This document shows positions 45,594-55,049 of a stretch of DNA of 64,000 nt, piece by piece. The stretch's first letter is position 1, and each line of letters starts with the position of its first letter. Source of the DNA: Sphingomonas sp. R-74633. GTDB taxonomy: Bacteria; Pseudomonadota; Alphaproteobacteria; Sphingomonadales; Sphingomonadaceae. The stretch is from positions 992,001 through 1,056,000 of the forward strand of contig NZ_JACCFG010000001.1 of assembly GCF_013416555.1 (NCBI RefSeq), read 5' to 3'. The notes under the pieces are model-generated. The model worked only from the letters and a program-made list of their open reading frames with translations. It was not told where the DNA came from and did not search any database. Both the position numbers and the translations under genes were made by a program.

Positions 45594-46720
45594 TCCCCCT
45601 CCGCAATCCGTATCGTGGCAATGGCTTGCGCAGCCATGCCTTCGCCGCGGCCGGTGAACCCCAGCCGCTCGGTCGTCGTTGCCTTCACGCTAATCCGGCC
45701 GATGGGCAGCTGCAATATCGCGGCGATGCTCGCCCGGATTGCCTCGCGGTGCGGGCCGATCTTGGGCGCCTCGCAGATGATCGTCAGGTCGATAAAGTCG
45801 ATCACGCCGCCCGCGGCCGCCACCAGCGACGCCGCATGTTCGAGGAACTTGGCGGAGCGCTGCCCGCGCCATTGCGGGTCGCTCGGCGGGAAGTGCATAC
45901 CGATATCGCCCGCGCCGATCGTGCCCAGCAGCGCGTCGGTGATCGCATGCAGCGCCACATCGGCGTCGCTATGCCCCGAAAGCCCCTTGGAATGCGGCAC
46001 GAGCACGCCGCCCAGCCACAATTCCTCGCCCTCGGCGAAACGGTGGACGTCATAGCCCTGCGCCGTGCGCACCCGCATCTGCGCACCGAACCGCGCCTCG
46101 GCGGCGGCGAAATCGGCGGGGTGGGTGACCTTTTCGAGCATCGCGCACCCTTCCACGACGGTTACGTCCATTCCGAGCGCGCGCAGCATCTGCGCATCGT
46201 CGGTCGCTTCCTGGTCCTCGGGCCAGGCGGCATGCGCCTGGCGAATGGCGGTGGCACGGAACGCCTGGGGCGTCTGCACCCGCACCAGCCCGTCGCGCGG
46301 CACGGACGCTCCGGACGCCGAAACGAGCGTGTCCGCTACCGGCAGCCCCGGAATCGCCCCCTCATGCGTCTCCAGCGCCGCGAGCAGCCGGTCGATCACC
46401 GCATGCGCTAGGAAGGGGCGGGCGGCATCATGGATCAGCACCCGATCGGCATCGCCAATCACCGCCAGCCCGTTCGCCACGCTCTCGCGCCGCGTCGCCC
46501 CGCCAATAAGGAAGTCCACATCGCCCAGAACCGCGCGCAACGCATCTTCCTGCCCCGCGCCGATCACGACCAGCACTGTGTCCACATCCGGATGGGACGT
46601 CATGGCGTCGAAACTATGCTTGAGCATCGGCTTGCCGGCGAGCGGCGCGAATTGCTTGGGCACGCTCCCCCCGGCGCGGGTACCGCTTCCGGCGGCGACA
46701 ATGATGGCGGCGGTCTTCAT
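45590..46720 (-). CDS. ispDF: bifunctional IspD/IspF enzyme of the MEP pathway
   Basis: 376 residues from the ATG at 46720. N-terminal IspD half (1-220): AAIIVAAGSGTRAGGSVPKQF nucleotide loop and LIHDAARPFL. C-terminal IspF half (222-376): GYDVHRFAEGEELWLGGV with metal ligands, HSDADVALHAITDALLG, and the ATTTERLGFTGRGEG end. The fusion does two non-consecutive steps of isoprenoid precursor synthesis and is characteristic of Alphaproteobacteria and epsilonproteobacteria. Divergent from dusB with a 438-base gap. Confidence 0.95.
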   Translation of the reverse strand: MKTAAIIVAAGSGTRAGGSVPKQFAPLAGKPMLKHSFDAMTSHPDVDTVLVVIGAGQEDALRAVLGDVDFLIGGATRRESVANGLAVIGDADRVLIHDAARPFLAHAVIDRLLAALETHEGAIPGLPVADTLVSASGASVPRDGLVRVQTPQAFRATAIRQAHAAWPEDQEATDDAQMLRALGMDVTVVEGCAMLEKVTHPADFAAAEARFGAQMRVRTAQGYDVHRFAEGEELWLGGVLVPHSKGLSGHSDADVALHAITDALLGTIGAGDIGMHFPPSDPQWRGQRSAKFLEHAASLVAAAGGVIDFIDLTIICEAPKIGPHREAIRASIAAILQLPIGRISVKATTTERLGFTGRGEGMAAQAIATIRIAEGE

Positions 46721-47158
46721 GCCGGCGGGCCTAGAGCAAGACGCACCGAGGTTGAAGAGGCTCACCGCCACCCACATCCGTCAGGAAGGGGGAGAAGGGC
46801 CCTTCCAATGTAGGAAATCCTCTGACAGCCTTGAGCATCAGCCAGCCCAGGCCGGCCGCTCTTTGAACCGTCGATACGCCAACGCAAGCGCAGGATTTCC
46901 CGCGCCCGTGCAACGGCTTGCCGCAAGCCGGCAAAGACACCGCGCCAACATCCGCGTTCAAGACGTCTGGCAATACGCACATCGACTCCGCCGAAACCCG
47001 CAGGTTTCCGCCGTCCCTGGCCCGATTTCCATCCCCCGGAACGCGACAGCGCAACCCGCCGGGCGCGCAACCAACGCCAGCTTCCGCGTCCGGAACCGTC
47101 TACTTGCCAATCATCGCTTGTACCTGTAGGCGCCACTGCCTATTTTTCAGGCAACATC
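46721..47158. other. 438-base gap between ispDF and dusB
   Basis: No convincing gene. Frames are open on both strands, but their products are Arg/Gly/Pro-rich with no recognisable fold and starts lack ribosome sites. An inverted repeat GGAAATCCT (46813-46821) / AGGATTTCC (46892-46900) frames a 70-base core. The region upstream of dusB (about 47095-47150) should hold the promoter of the nitrogen-regulation cluster, but I cannot point to convincing -35/-10 boxes. It is the longest gene-free stretch here. Confidence 0.5.
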
Positions 47159-48157
47159 ATGAGCGAACTCGCCCCCATCCAGATCGGCCCGGTCACGGTC
47201 GAAGCGCCGGTCATCCTGGCGCCGATGACTGGTGTCACTGACCTGCCGTTCCGCCGCGCGGTGCGCCGCTATGGCTCGGGGCTCAACGTCACCGAGATGA
47301 TCGCCAGCGCCGCCGCGATCCGCGACACCCGCCAGTCGATCCAGAAGGCCGCTTGGGACCCGATCGAGGAGCCGGTCTCGATGCAGCTCGTCGGCTGCTC
47401 GCCGCCGGAGATGGCCGAGGCCGCCAAGCTCAACGAGGATCGCGGCGCTGCGATCATCGACATCAACATGGGCTGCCCGGTGCGCAAGGTCACCAACGGC
47501 GATGCCGGCTCGGCGCTGATGCGCGACCTCAAGCATGCCGCCGCGATCGTCGATGCCTGCGTGAAGGCCGTGAAGGTGCCGGTCACGCTCAAGATGCGCA
47601 TGGGCTGGGACCTCGACAGCCTCAACGCGCCCGAGCTGGCCCATATCGCCGAGGATCTCGGCTGCAAGATGGTCACCGTTCATGGCCGCACCCGCAACCA
47701 GATGTACCGCGGCTCGGCCGACTGGGCCTTTGTCCGCACGGTGAAGGACGCGGTGAAGATCCCGGTGATCGTCAATGGCGACATCCTGACGGTCGAGGAC
47801 GCCCGCACCGCGCTCGCCCAATCGGGTGCCGACGGGCTGATGATCGGCCGGGGTTCCTATGGCAAGCCGTGGATCCTCAAGCAGGTGATGGACGCGCTGA
47901 CCGGCAAGGGCGAGCGCGCCGATCCTACAATCGACGAACAATATCGTGTAATTCTAGAGCATTACATCGATAGTCTCGAACATTATGGTGAGATGACCGG
48001 CGTCAACATGATGCGCAAGCATCTCGGCTGGTACACCAAGGGCCTGACCGGCTCGGCCGAGTTCCGCAACAAGGTCAACCAGGTGCCGGACGCCAAGACC
48101 GTGCTGGCAATGCTCGACGAATTCTACGCACCGTGGCGTTCCCGCGCGGCGGCCTGA
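47159..48157 (+). CDS. dusB: tRNA dihydrouridine synthase B (NifR3)
   Basis: 332 residues. FMN/NADPH-dependent reduction of uridines in the tRNA D-loop. [19 protein letters not shown] at the start, catalytic Cys106 in [19 protein letters not shown], and [16 protein letters not shown] are Dus signatures. In Alphaproteobacteria dusB (nifR3) heads the ntr operon; here its 3' end overlaps ntrB by 25 bases. Confidence 0.96.
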   Translation: MSELAPIQIGPVTVEAPVILAPMTGVTDLPFRRAVRRYGSGLNVTEMIASAAAIRDTRQSIQKAAWDPIEEPVSMQLVGCSPPEMAEAAKLNEDRGAAIIDINMGCPVRKVTNGDAGSALMRDLKHAAAIVDACVKAVKVPVTLKMRMGWDLDSLNAPELAHIAEDLGCKMVTVHGRTRNQMYRGSADWAFVRTVKDAVKIPVIVNGDILTVEDARTALAQSGADGLMIGRGSYGKPWILKQVMDALTGKGERADPTIDEQYRVILEHYIDSLEHYGEMTGVNMMRKHLGWYTKGLTGSAEFRNKVNQVPDAKTVLAMLDEFYAPWRSRAAA

Positions 48158-49230
48158 GGCGGCGTCCGGCACCGGCCCTCGGGCCCGGCTTCGCCGAGAC
48201 GTTCGCCGCCTTGCCCGTTGCCGTCCTCGTCATCGATCCCGACGGCCGCATCGCGCATGCCAATGCCGCGTGCGAGGCGCTGCTCAACCACGCCGAGACC
48301 ACGATGATCGGCCAGCCCTATGACGCGGTGCTGAGCCCGCCCGAAGGCTATGTCGACCGCCGCGACGGCCATGGCTTTGCCGCCTTCGACGTCGAGATCG
48401 AGGCGGTCCGCGGCGCCCGCATCCGGGTGGACTTTGTCGAGACCTCGATCGCCGACAATCCCGGCTGGCGGATCGTCACGCTCCACCACGCTCCGCAATC
48501 CCGCCGCGTCGCCCAGGGCGCCGAGCGCACCGCCGGCGCGCGTGCCGCAGTGGGAGCGGCGGCGATGCTGGCCCATGAGATCAAGAACCCGCTCTCGGGC
48601 ATCCGCGGCGCCGCCCAGCTGCTCGCCAGCTCGGGGGAGGATCGCGAGCTTACCGGGCTGATCACCACCGAAGTCGACCGCATCGCCGCGCTGATCGACC
48701 GGATGCAGGACTTCACCGATACGCGCCCGCTCAAGCTCGAGCCGACCAACGTCTATCCTCTGCTTGATCACGCCCGCCGCCTGGCGCTGGCCGGCTTCGC
48801 CCGCGGCATGGTGATCGAGGAGCGCTTCGATCCCTCGCTGCCCCCGGTGCTGATCGACCCCGATGCCTTCCAGCAAGTGATGATGAACCTGGTCAAGAAT
48901 GCCGCCGAGGCACTTGCCGGGCTCGCCCAGCCGCGGATCGTGCTCTCCACCGCCTATCGCCACGGCATGTCGATCAGTGCCGGCGCCGGCCGCCCGCGCC
49001 AGCCGCTGCCGATCGAGATCTGCGTGATGGACAATGGCCCCGGCGCCCCCGCCGACATCGCCGAGCACCTCTTCGAGCCCTTCGTCTCGGGCAAGCCGGA
49101 GGGGAAGGGGCTCGGCCTCCCGCTCGTCGAGAAGCTGGTCCGCGACATGGGCGGGATCGTCCAATATGCCCGTGAGCGCCCACCCGAAATGACTGTATTC
49201 CGCATCCTCCTTCCCCGAGCCAAGGCATGA
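48133..49230 (+). CDS. ntrB: nitrogen regulation histidine kinase NtrB
   Basis: 365 residues from a GTG inside the dusB end. No membrane helices, so cytosolic. A PAS-like domain (20-120) is followed by the H-box [20 protein letters not shown] with His148, then N box [10 protein letters not shown], and G boxes DNGPGAP and [13 protein letters not shown]. Senses nitrogen status through PII (GlnB) and phosphorylates NtrC. Its stop overlaps the ntrC start (ATGA). No fusions; size fits the family. Confidence 0.94.
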   Translation: MAFPRGGLRRRPAPALGPGFAETFAALPVAVLVIDPDGRIAHANAACEALLNHAETTMIGQPYDAVLSPPEGYVDRRDGHGFAAFDVEIEAVRGARIRVDFVETSIADNPGWRIVTLHHAPQSRRVAQGAERTAGARAAVGAAAMLAHEIKNPLSGIRGAAQLLASSGEDRELTGLITTEVDRIAALIDRMQDFTDTRPLKLEPTNVYPLLDHARRLALAGFARGMVIEERFDPSLPPVLIDPDAFQQVMMNLVKNAAEALAGLAQPRIVLSTAYRHGMSISAGAGRPRQPLPIEICVMDNGPGAPADIAEHLFEPFVSGKPEGKGLGLPLVEKLVRDMGGIVQYARERPPEMTVFRILLPRAKA

Positions 49231-50672
49231 CCGGCTCGGTCCTGGTCGTCGACGACGACAGCGCGATCCGCACCGTGGTCGCCGCGGCGCTCCGCCGGGA
49301 AGGCCATGCCGTCACGACGGCAGCCAGCCTCGCCGAGCTGCGCCGCGCGATCGGAGCCGCCTTACCCGATGTGCTGGTCACCGACGTGATCCTGCCCGAT
49401 GGCAATGGCCTTGACGAAGTGGCGAAGCTCACCGCCGAGCATCCTTCGCTCCCGGTGATCGTCTTCTCCGCGCAGAACACGCTGGCGACGGCAGTGCGCG
49501 CCACCGAAGTCGGCGCCTTCGACTATCTCCCCAAGCCCTTTGATCTCGACGTGCTGGGCCAGGCAGTGCGCAGCGCGATTGCCCGCGGCCGCCATCTCCC
49601 CGCCGACCTGCCCGGCGACGAGCTGAGCGGCGGCTCCTCGCTGATCGGCCGTTCGCCGGCGATGCAGGAAGTCTACCGCGTCATCGCCCGCGTCGTCTCC
49701 AACGACCTCACCGTGCTGATCTCCGGCGAGTCGGGCACCGGCAAGGAGCTCGTCGCCAAGGCGATCCACGACATGGGCCCGCGCCGCCGCGCGCCGTTCG
49801 TCGCGCTCAACATGGCCGCGATCCCGCGCGAGCTGATCGAGGCCGAGCTGTTCGGCCATGAGCGCGGCGCCTTCACCGGCGCTGCGTCCCGCGTCGCCGG
49901 CAAGTTCGAGCAGGCGGCGGGGGGCACGCTGTTCCTGGACGAGATCGGCGACATGCCGATGGACGCGCAGACCCGCCTGCTCCGTGTGCTCCAGCAAGGC
50001 GAGTTCACCACCGTCGGTGGTGCCCGCACGATCAAGGCCGATGTCCGCATCGTCGCCGCGACCAACAAGGACCTGTCCGCGCTCGTCCAGGCCGGGCAGT
50101 TCCGCGAAGACCTGTTCTACCGCCTCAACGTCGTCCCCGTGGCGCTGCCCTCGCTCCGGGAGCGCCGCGACGACGTTCCCTTGCTCGCCCGCTTCTTCCT
50201 CGACCGCGCGGCGGAGGACGGTCTGCCCCGCAAGAGCCTGGCGACCAATGCGGTCGCGGTGCTGGAGAATTATGACTGGCCCGGCAATGTCCGCCAGCTC
50301 GAGAACCTCATGCGCCGCATCGCCGCGCTGAGTCGCGACGAGGTCATCGATGGCGATGCCCTGCGCCGCGCGCTGGGCGAGGCTGGCGCCACGCCCAGCC
50401 TCACGACTCGCGACGAAGGCATCGAGGCCGCCGTCCGCGCCCGGCTGGAGCGCATCGCGATCGAGGAGCCGCGCACGCTCGACGACGGCACGCTCTATGA
50501 CCGGATCATCGGCGAGGTGGAGCGTCCCCTGATTGAGGCGATGCTCGGGCGTCATGGCGGCAACCAGCTCCGCGCCGCCCGCGCGCTGGGGATCAATCGC
50601 AATACGCTGCGCAAGCGCCTCGACACGCTGGGGATCGATGTCGGCCCCAATCGTCCGGATGGTGCCGAATAG
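49227..50672 (+). CDS. ntrC: nitrogen regulation protein NtrC, sigma-54 activator
   Basis: 481 residues: receiver domain with Asp53 in VTDVILPDGNG, AAA+ domain with Walker A GESGTGKELVAKAIHD, the sigma-54 contact loop GAFTGA in GHERGAFTGAASR, Walker B GGTLFLDEIGDMP, and a Fis-type helix-turn-helix ending in LRAARALGINRNTLRKRLD. Activates nitrogen-assimilation promoters when phosphorylated by NtrB. Overlaps ntrB by 4 bases. Confidence 0.96.
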   Translation: MTGSVLVVDDDSAIRTVVAAALRREGHAVTTAASLAELRRAIGAALPDVLVTDVILPDGNGLDEVAKLTAEHPSLPVIVFSAQNTLATAVRATEVGAFDYLPKPFDLDVLGQAVRSAIARGRHLPADLPGDELSGGSSLIGRSPAMQEVYRVIARVVSNDLTVLISGESGTGKELVAKAIHDMGPRRRAPFVALNMAAIPRELIEAELFGHERGAFTGAASRVAGKFEQAAGGTLFLDEIGDMPMDAQTRLLRVLQQGEFTTVGGARTIKADVRIVAATNKDLSALVQAGQFREDLFYRLNVVPVALPSLRERRDDVPLLARFFLDRAAEDGLPRKSLATNAVAVLENYDWPGNVRQLENLMRRIAALSRDEVIDGDALRRALGEAGATPSLTTRDEGIEAAVRARLERIAIEEPRTLDDGTLYDRIIGEVERPLIEAMLGRHGGNQLRAARALGINRNTLRKRLDTLGIDVGPNRPDGAE

Positions 50673-50732
50673 CGACAGACCGAGCAATATTATGTGTTCT
50701 TTTTGCCACAATCTCGATCTAGCTTGGTCGCG

Positions 50733-52988
50733 ATGGATGCCGTCACCGCCGAGCCCCTGATCAAGGCAACGCCGCGCAAGCGGCGGATCACTGCCATCTC
50801 GGCGCTGGAGATCGTGGTGGTGACGCTGGCGGTCGCCACCCCCGTCGCCACCTTCCTGTTCGTCCGAAATTTCTCGCACCAGGTGTTCAATCCCGGTGTC
50901 GCGGCATCGCTGCTGCTCGCCAATCTGCTGCCCTATGTCGCGCTGATCGTGCTGATCGGCCGCCGCATCGCGATCCACCGCGCTGCCAAGTCGGCGCTAG
51001 CCGGCGGCGGGCGCCTCCACGTGCGACTCGTCGCGGTGTTCACGCTGATGGCGAGCATCCCGATTGTGCTGACCGTGATCGCGGCATCAGTGATGTTCCA
51101 GTCGGGCGTCCAGCTGTGGGGCTCGGAGCGCGCGCGCAGCGTGTTCAACGCCACCCAGTCCTTCGGCGAGCAGGGCCAGCGCGTCGTCATCGAGCGCTGG
51201 ACGGGCGAAGCCCGCACCATGGCGGCCGACGTCGCCAACAAATTCCCCACCGTCCCGCTGCGCTCGCCGGTGGTGCAGAACTACCTGCTCAACCAGACCT
51301 ATAATCGTAACCTCTTTCAGTTCGTCCTCTTCCGGGTGGAGAATGAGAAGAACGTAACGGCGCTCTACTCCTATGATGCGCCCAAAACGGATGTCTTCGC
51401 CGCCCGCGTCTCTGCCCAGGTGATCAACCTGTTGCGCGACGAAGAGAGCTACACCAATTTCGACACGCAGATGCTGTGGGTGGTTACCCCGGTCGACCGG
51501 TCGAGCAATCTGTTCCTCTATGTCGCCACGCCGAACAATGTCGACTTCCTGAACCGGCAATATCACGAGAGCGACCGCATCTCGGCGGAGTTCGATGCGC
51601 TCCAGGCGCGGGCGCGTTCGCTCCAGCTCCAGCTCAACGGCGTGCTGTTCGGCGTGGCGCTGCTGATCGTGAGCATCGCGACCTGGATTGCGCTCGCCGT
51701 CGCCGATCGCCTGGTCAAGCCGGTCGAGCAGCTCGTTACCGCCGCCCGCCGAGTCGCTGGCGGCGACCTGACTGCGCGCGTCGACATCCCGCTGACCGGC
51801 GACGAGATCAGCACCCTCAGCGATGCCTTTAACGGCATGACCGAGCGGCTCGAACAACAGACCGGCGCGCTCAAATCGGCCAATATCCAGCTCGAAAGCC
51901 GCCGCGTTCTGATCGAGGCGGTGATGTCGGGCGTCTCGGCCGGCGTCATCTCGATCGACTCGCAGCGTAGCGTCCGCCTGATCAACGAGTCGGCGATCGA
52001 GCTGCTCCACCAGGGCGAGCAGGACCTCGTCGGCCATCCACTAGCCGAGCTCGCCCCCGAACTCGACGCGCTGCTCGACACCGGCGACCGCGAGGCGGTG
52101 ATCCAGCTCGGCAGCGGCGGCGATGCACGCACGCTCGCCGTGAAGGTCACCAGCGACGAGGCGGGCAAGGTGCTCACCTTCGACGACATCACCCAGCAAT
52201 TGAACGACCAGCGCCGCGCCGCCTGGTCCGATGTCGCACGCCGCATCGCGCATGAGATCAAGAACCCGCTCACCCCGATCCAGCTCGCCGCCGAGCGCCT
52301 CAAGCGCCGCTACGGCAAGAAGATCGAGCCGGAAGACGGCACTTTCGCCCAGCTGACCGACACGATCGTCCGCCAGGTCGGCGACCTGCGCCGCATGGTC
52401 GATGAGTTCTCCTCCTTCGCGCGGATGCCCAAGCCGATGTTCCGCCAGGAGTCGCTGCTCGACATCGCGCGCCAAGCGATGTTCCTCCACGAAGTCGCGC
52501 ATCCCACGCTGCGCTTCGAGATGGACGCCCCCGATCCCGCGCCCAGCCTGATCTGCGATCGCCGCCAGATCGGCCAGGCCTTCACAAATATTGTGAAGAA
52601 CGCAGTTGAAGCGATTGAAGCACGCGGGGAGGGAGAGGCACTTCCCCAGGGCGAGATCGTCATGACGATCCGCCCCGAGGCGGAAGGCAAGCTCACCCTG
52701 ACGCTCGCCGACAACGGCATCGGCCTGCCGGTCGAGCGTGACCGGATCGTCGAGCCTTATATGACGACGCGCAGCCGCGGCACGGGCCTGGGCCTCGCGA
52801 TCGTGAAGAAGATCGTCGAGGAGCATTTCGGCACCATCAACTTCTCCGACCGGCCCGGTGGCGGCACGCTCGTCACCATCTGTTTCGATACCGATCAGCT
52901 CGCCGAGATGGCGAGCGCCCCTGAAGGCGAGGGCGGCGAAGAACCGCGTCCCGCCGTGCTTACCCGTACTGGAAGTGCCAAATCATGA
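50733..52988 (+). CDS. ntrY: nitrogen/redox sensor histidine kinase NtrY
   Basis: 751 residues from the ATG at 50733; a GTG at 50694 would add 13 residues. Membrane kinase with N-terminal helices (about 22-42, 52-72, 92-115), a periplasmic sensor region to about 290, another helix (about 310-330), HAMP (DRLVKPVEQLVTAARRVAGG), PAS (about 400-480), H-box [21 protein letters not shown] box NIVKNAVEAI, and GTGLGLAIVKKIVEEH. Pairs with NtrX, coupled by an ATGA overlap. The AT-rich 60 bases before it may hold a separate promoter. Confidence 0.93.
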   Translation: MDAVTAEPLIKATPRKRRITAISALEIVVVTLAVATPVATFLFVRNFSHQVFNPGVAASLLLANLLPYVALIVLIGRRIAIHRAAKSALAGGGRLHVRLVAVFTLMASIPIVLTVIAASVMFQSGVQLWGSERARSVFNATQSFGEQGQRVVIERWTGEARTMAADVANKFPTVPLRSPVVQNYLLNQTYNRNLFQFVLFRVENEKNVTALYSYDAPKTDVFAARVSAQVINLLRDEESYTNFDTQMLWVVTPVDRSSNLFLYVATPNNVDFLNRQYHESDRISAEFDALQARARSLQLQLNGVLFGVALLIVSIATWIALAVADRLVKPVEQLVTAARRVAGGDLTARVDIPLTGDEISTLSDAFNGMTERLEQQTGALKSANIQLESRRVLIEAVMSGVSAGVISIDSQRSVRLINESAIELLHQGEQDLVGHPLAELAPELDALLDTGDREAVIQLGSGGDARTLAVKVTSDEAGKVLTFDDITQQLNDQRRAAWSDVARRIAHEIKNPLTPIQLAAERLKRRYGKKIEPEDGTFAQLTDTIVRQVGDLRRMVDEFSSFARMPKPMFRQESLLDIARQAMFLHEVAHPTLRFEMDAPDPAPSLICDRRQIGQAFTNIVKNAVEAIEARGEGEALPQGEIVMTIRPEAEGKLTLTLADNGIGLPVERDRIVEPYMTTRSRGTGLGLAIVKKIVEEHFGTINFSDRPGGGTLVTICFDTDQLAEMASAPEGEGGEEPRPAVLTRTGSAKS

Positions 52989-54364
52989 GTCTCGATATCC
53001 TGGTCGTCGACGATGAGCGCGACATCCGTGAGCTGGTGGCCGGCGTCCTCGAGGACGAAGGCTATGCAACGCGCGGCGCCGCGAACAGCGACGAGGCGCT
53101 CGAGGCCATTGCCGAGCGCCGCCCAAGCCTGGTGCTGCTCGACGTGTGGCTGCACGGCTCGAAGCTCGACGGGCTCGAGATCCTCGACGAGATCAAGCGC
53201 CGCGATCCCTCGATCCCGGTGCTGGTGATCTCGGGGCACGGAAATCTCGATACCGCGGTCGCCGCGATCCGCCGTGGCGCCTCCGATTTCATCGAGAAGC
53301 CGTTCGAGGCCGAGCGGCTGCTCTGGCTGGTCGAACGCGCCACCGAGACCGAGCGGCTGAAGCGCGAAGTCGCATCGCTGCGTGCCTCGATCGGCCGCGA
53401 AGAGGATCTGACCGGCCAGTCGGGCGCGATCAACTCGGTGCGCGCCACGCTCAAGCGCGTCGCCTCCACCGGGAGCCGCGTGCTGATCACCGGCAGCGCC
53501 GGCACCGGCAAGGAAGTTGCCGCCCGCCTGCTCCATGGCTGGAGCCAGCGCGCCGCTGCGCCGTTCGTCATCGTCAGCGCGGCGCGGATGCAGCCCGAGC
53601 GCGTCGAGGAGGAGCTGTTCGGCGTGGAGGAGGGCGGGGACCTGGTCCGCACCGGCCTGCTCGAACAGGCGCATGGCGGCACGCTGTTCCTCGACGAGAT
53701 CGCCGACATGCCGGTCGCCACCCAGGCTCGCATCCTGCGCGTGCTCACCGATCAGAGCTTCAGCCGCGTCGGCGGCACCCGCGTGGTCAAGGTCGATGTC
53801 CGCGTCGTCTCCGCCACGGCGCGCGACCTGATGCAGGAGATTGCCGAGGGCCGCTTCCGCGAGGATCTCTATTACCGCCTCAACGTGGTCCCGGTGAGCA
53901 TCCCACCGCTCACCGATCGGCGCGAGGACATTCCCGTCCTCGTCGAGCATTTCGTCGCGCATTACGCCAATGAGCGCCGCGTGCCGACGCCCGAAGTCGC
54001 GCCCGATGCGATGGTGGCGCTGCAGAGCTATGAATGGCCGGGCAATGTCCGCCAGCTGCGCAACATCGTCGAGCGCACCGTGATCCTTGCCCCCGGCGAC
54101 CGGATCGGGCGGATCGACCTCGATCTCCTGCCCCCCGAAGTGCTCGGCCGGCCCGCCGATACCGGCGGCAACACCGCCGCCAGCGCAATCATGGGCGCCC
54201 CGCTCAAGGAAGCACGCGAGAGCTTCGAGCGCGAGTATCTTCGCGTCCAGATCCGCCGCTTCTCGGGCAACATCTCGCGCACCGCCAGCTTCATCGGCAT
54301 GGAGCGCTCGGCGCTGCACCGGAAGCTCAAGCTGTTGGGGATCACCGACAGCCGGGACGAGTAG
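52985..54364 (+). CDS. ntrX: response regulator NtrX without GAFTGA loop
   Basis: 459 residues: receiver (LDILVVDDERDIRELVAGV, phospho-Asp in LVLLDVWLHGSKLDG), AAA+ domain with GSAGTGKEVAARLLHG and GGTLFLDEIADMP, and a C-terminal Fis-like helix-turn-helix (ISRTASFIGMERSALHRKLK). Where NtrC has GAFTGA, this protein has EELFGVEEGGDLVRTGLLEQ, so the sigma-54 contact loop is missing. NtrX homologues of several Alphaproteobacteria are similar and may not be sigma-54 activators. Cognate of NtrY. Confidence 0.94.
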   Translation: MSLDILVVDDERDIRELVAGVLEDEGYATRGAANSDEALEAIAERRPSLVLLDVWLHGSKLDGLEILDEIKRRDPSIPVLVISGHGNLDTAVAAIRRGASDFIEKPFEAERLLWLVERATETERLKREVASLRASIGREEDLTGQSGAINSVRATLKRVASTGSRVLITGSAGTGKEVAARLLHGWSQRAAAPFVIVSAARMQPERVEEELFGVEEGGDLVRTGLLEQAHGGTLFLDEIADMPVATQARILRVLTDQSFSRVGGTRVVKVDVRVVSATARDLMQEIAEGRFREDLYYRLNVVPVSIPPLTDRREDIPVLVEHFVAHYANERRVPTPEVAPDAMVALQSYEWPGNVRQLRNIVERTVILAPGDRIGRIDLDLLPPEVLGRPADTGGNTAASAIMGAPLKEARESFEREYLRVQIRRFSGNISRTASFIGMERSALHRKLKLLGITDSRDE

Positions 54365-54555
54365 GGGCCGCTCCACCGGCGCCTTGCAATTTTCGACGCG
54401 CGTCGAACACCTGCCATTGTTGGAAACCCCTGCTGGACGATTTGCCGCCCAAAGCATAAAAGGGCGCCGCGACGCGCCGAACGGGTGCGCGCTTCAGACG
54501 CCAGGGAACGGCGCCAAAGCGGGGAAACTCCCGCCAACAAAGAGAGTCACGAACG

Positions 54556-55041
54556 ATGGCCGAAAAGCAGACCTCCCTCCAGGATCTGTTCCTCAACTCG
54601 CTGCGCCGGTCGAAGACCCCGGTCACGATGTTCCTCGTCAAGGGCGTCAAGCTCCAGGGCATCGTCACCTGGTTCGACAATTTTTCGGTGCTGCTCCGCC
54701 GCGACGGCCAGTCGCAGCTCATCTACAAGCACGCGATCTCCACGATCATGCCCTCGGGCCCGGTCGACCTCGCCCCGCTTCTCGAAGCGGTCGGAGAGTT
54801 CCAGTCCAAGAACCCGGTATTGCAGGAGATTTTCCTCAACGCGGTCCGCCGCCAGCAGGAAAATGTCACGATGTTCCTGGTCAATGGCGTGATGCTCCAG
54901 GGCCAGATCGCGGCCTTTGACCTGTTCTGCATGCTGCTCCAGCGCGAGGGCATGGCCCAGCTGGTCTACAAGCACGCTGTCTCGACGATCCAGCCGGCCC
55001 ACCCGCTGAACCTCGCCGAGGAACAGAATAGCGACGACTGA
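54556..55041 (+). CDS. hfq: tandem double-domain Hfq RNA chaperone
   Basis: 161 residues, twice a normal Hfq core. Domain 1 (about 7-70) has [12 protein letters not shown], Gln9, R17/R18 on the rim, and [10 protein letters not shown] (57-66). Domain 2 (about 88-151) has [11 protein letters not shown], Gln90, R98/R99 and [10 protein letters not shown] (138-147). By hand count 36 of 63 aligned positions are identical. Domain 1 keeps the basic residue of KLQG (Lys32, E. coli Lys31), whereas domain 2 has Met113. A three-chain ring would give six Sm folds. hfq lies between ntrX and hflX, the usual alphaproteobacterial place. 191 bases separate it from ntrX. Confidence 0.95.
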   Translation: MAEKQTSLQDLFLNSLRRSKTPVTMFLVKGVKLQGIVTWFDNFSVLLRRDGQSQLIYKHAISTIMPSGPVDLAPLLEAVGEFQSKNPVLQEIFLNAVRRQQENVTMFLVNGVMLQGQIAAFDLFCMLLQREGMAQLVYKHAVSTIQPAHPLNLAEEQNSDD

Positions 55042-55049
55042 GTGAGCGC

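Noticed and set aside
46731..47136. Minus-strand frames of 107 and 124 codons in the ispDF-dusB gap
   Set aside because: No ribosome site, no recognisable domain, and overlapping alternative frames of equal quality on the other strand.
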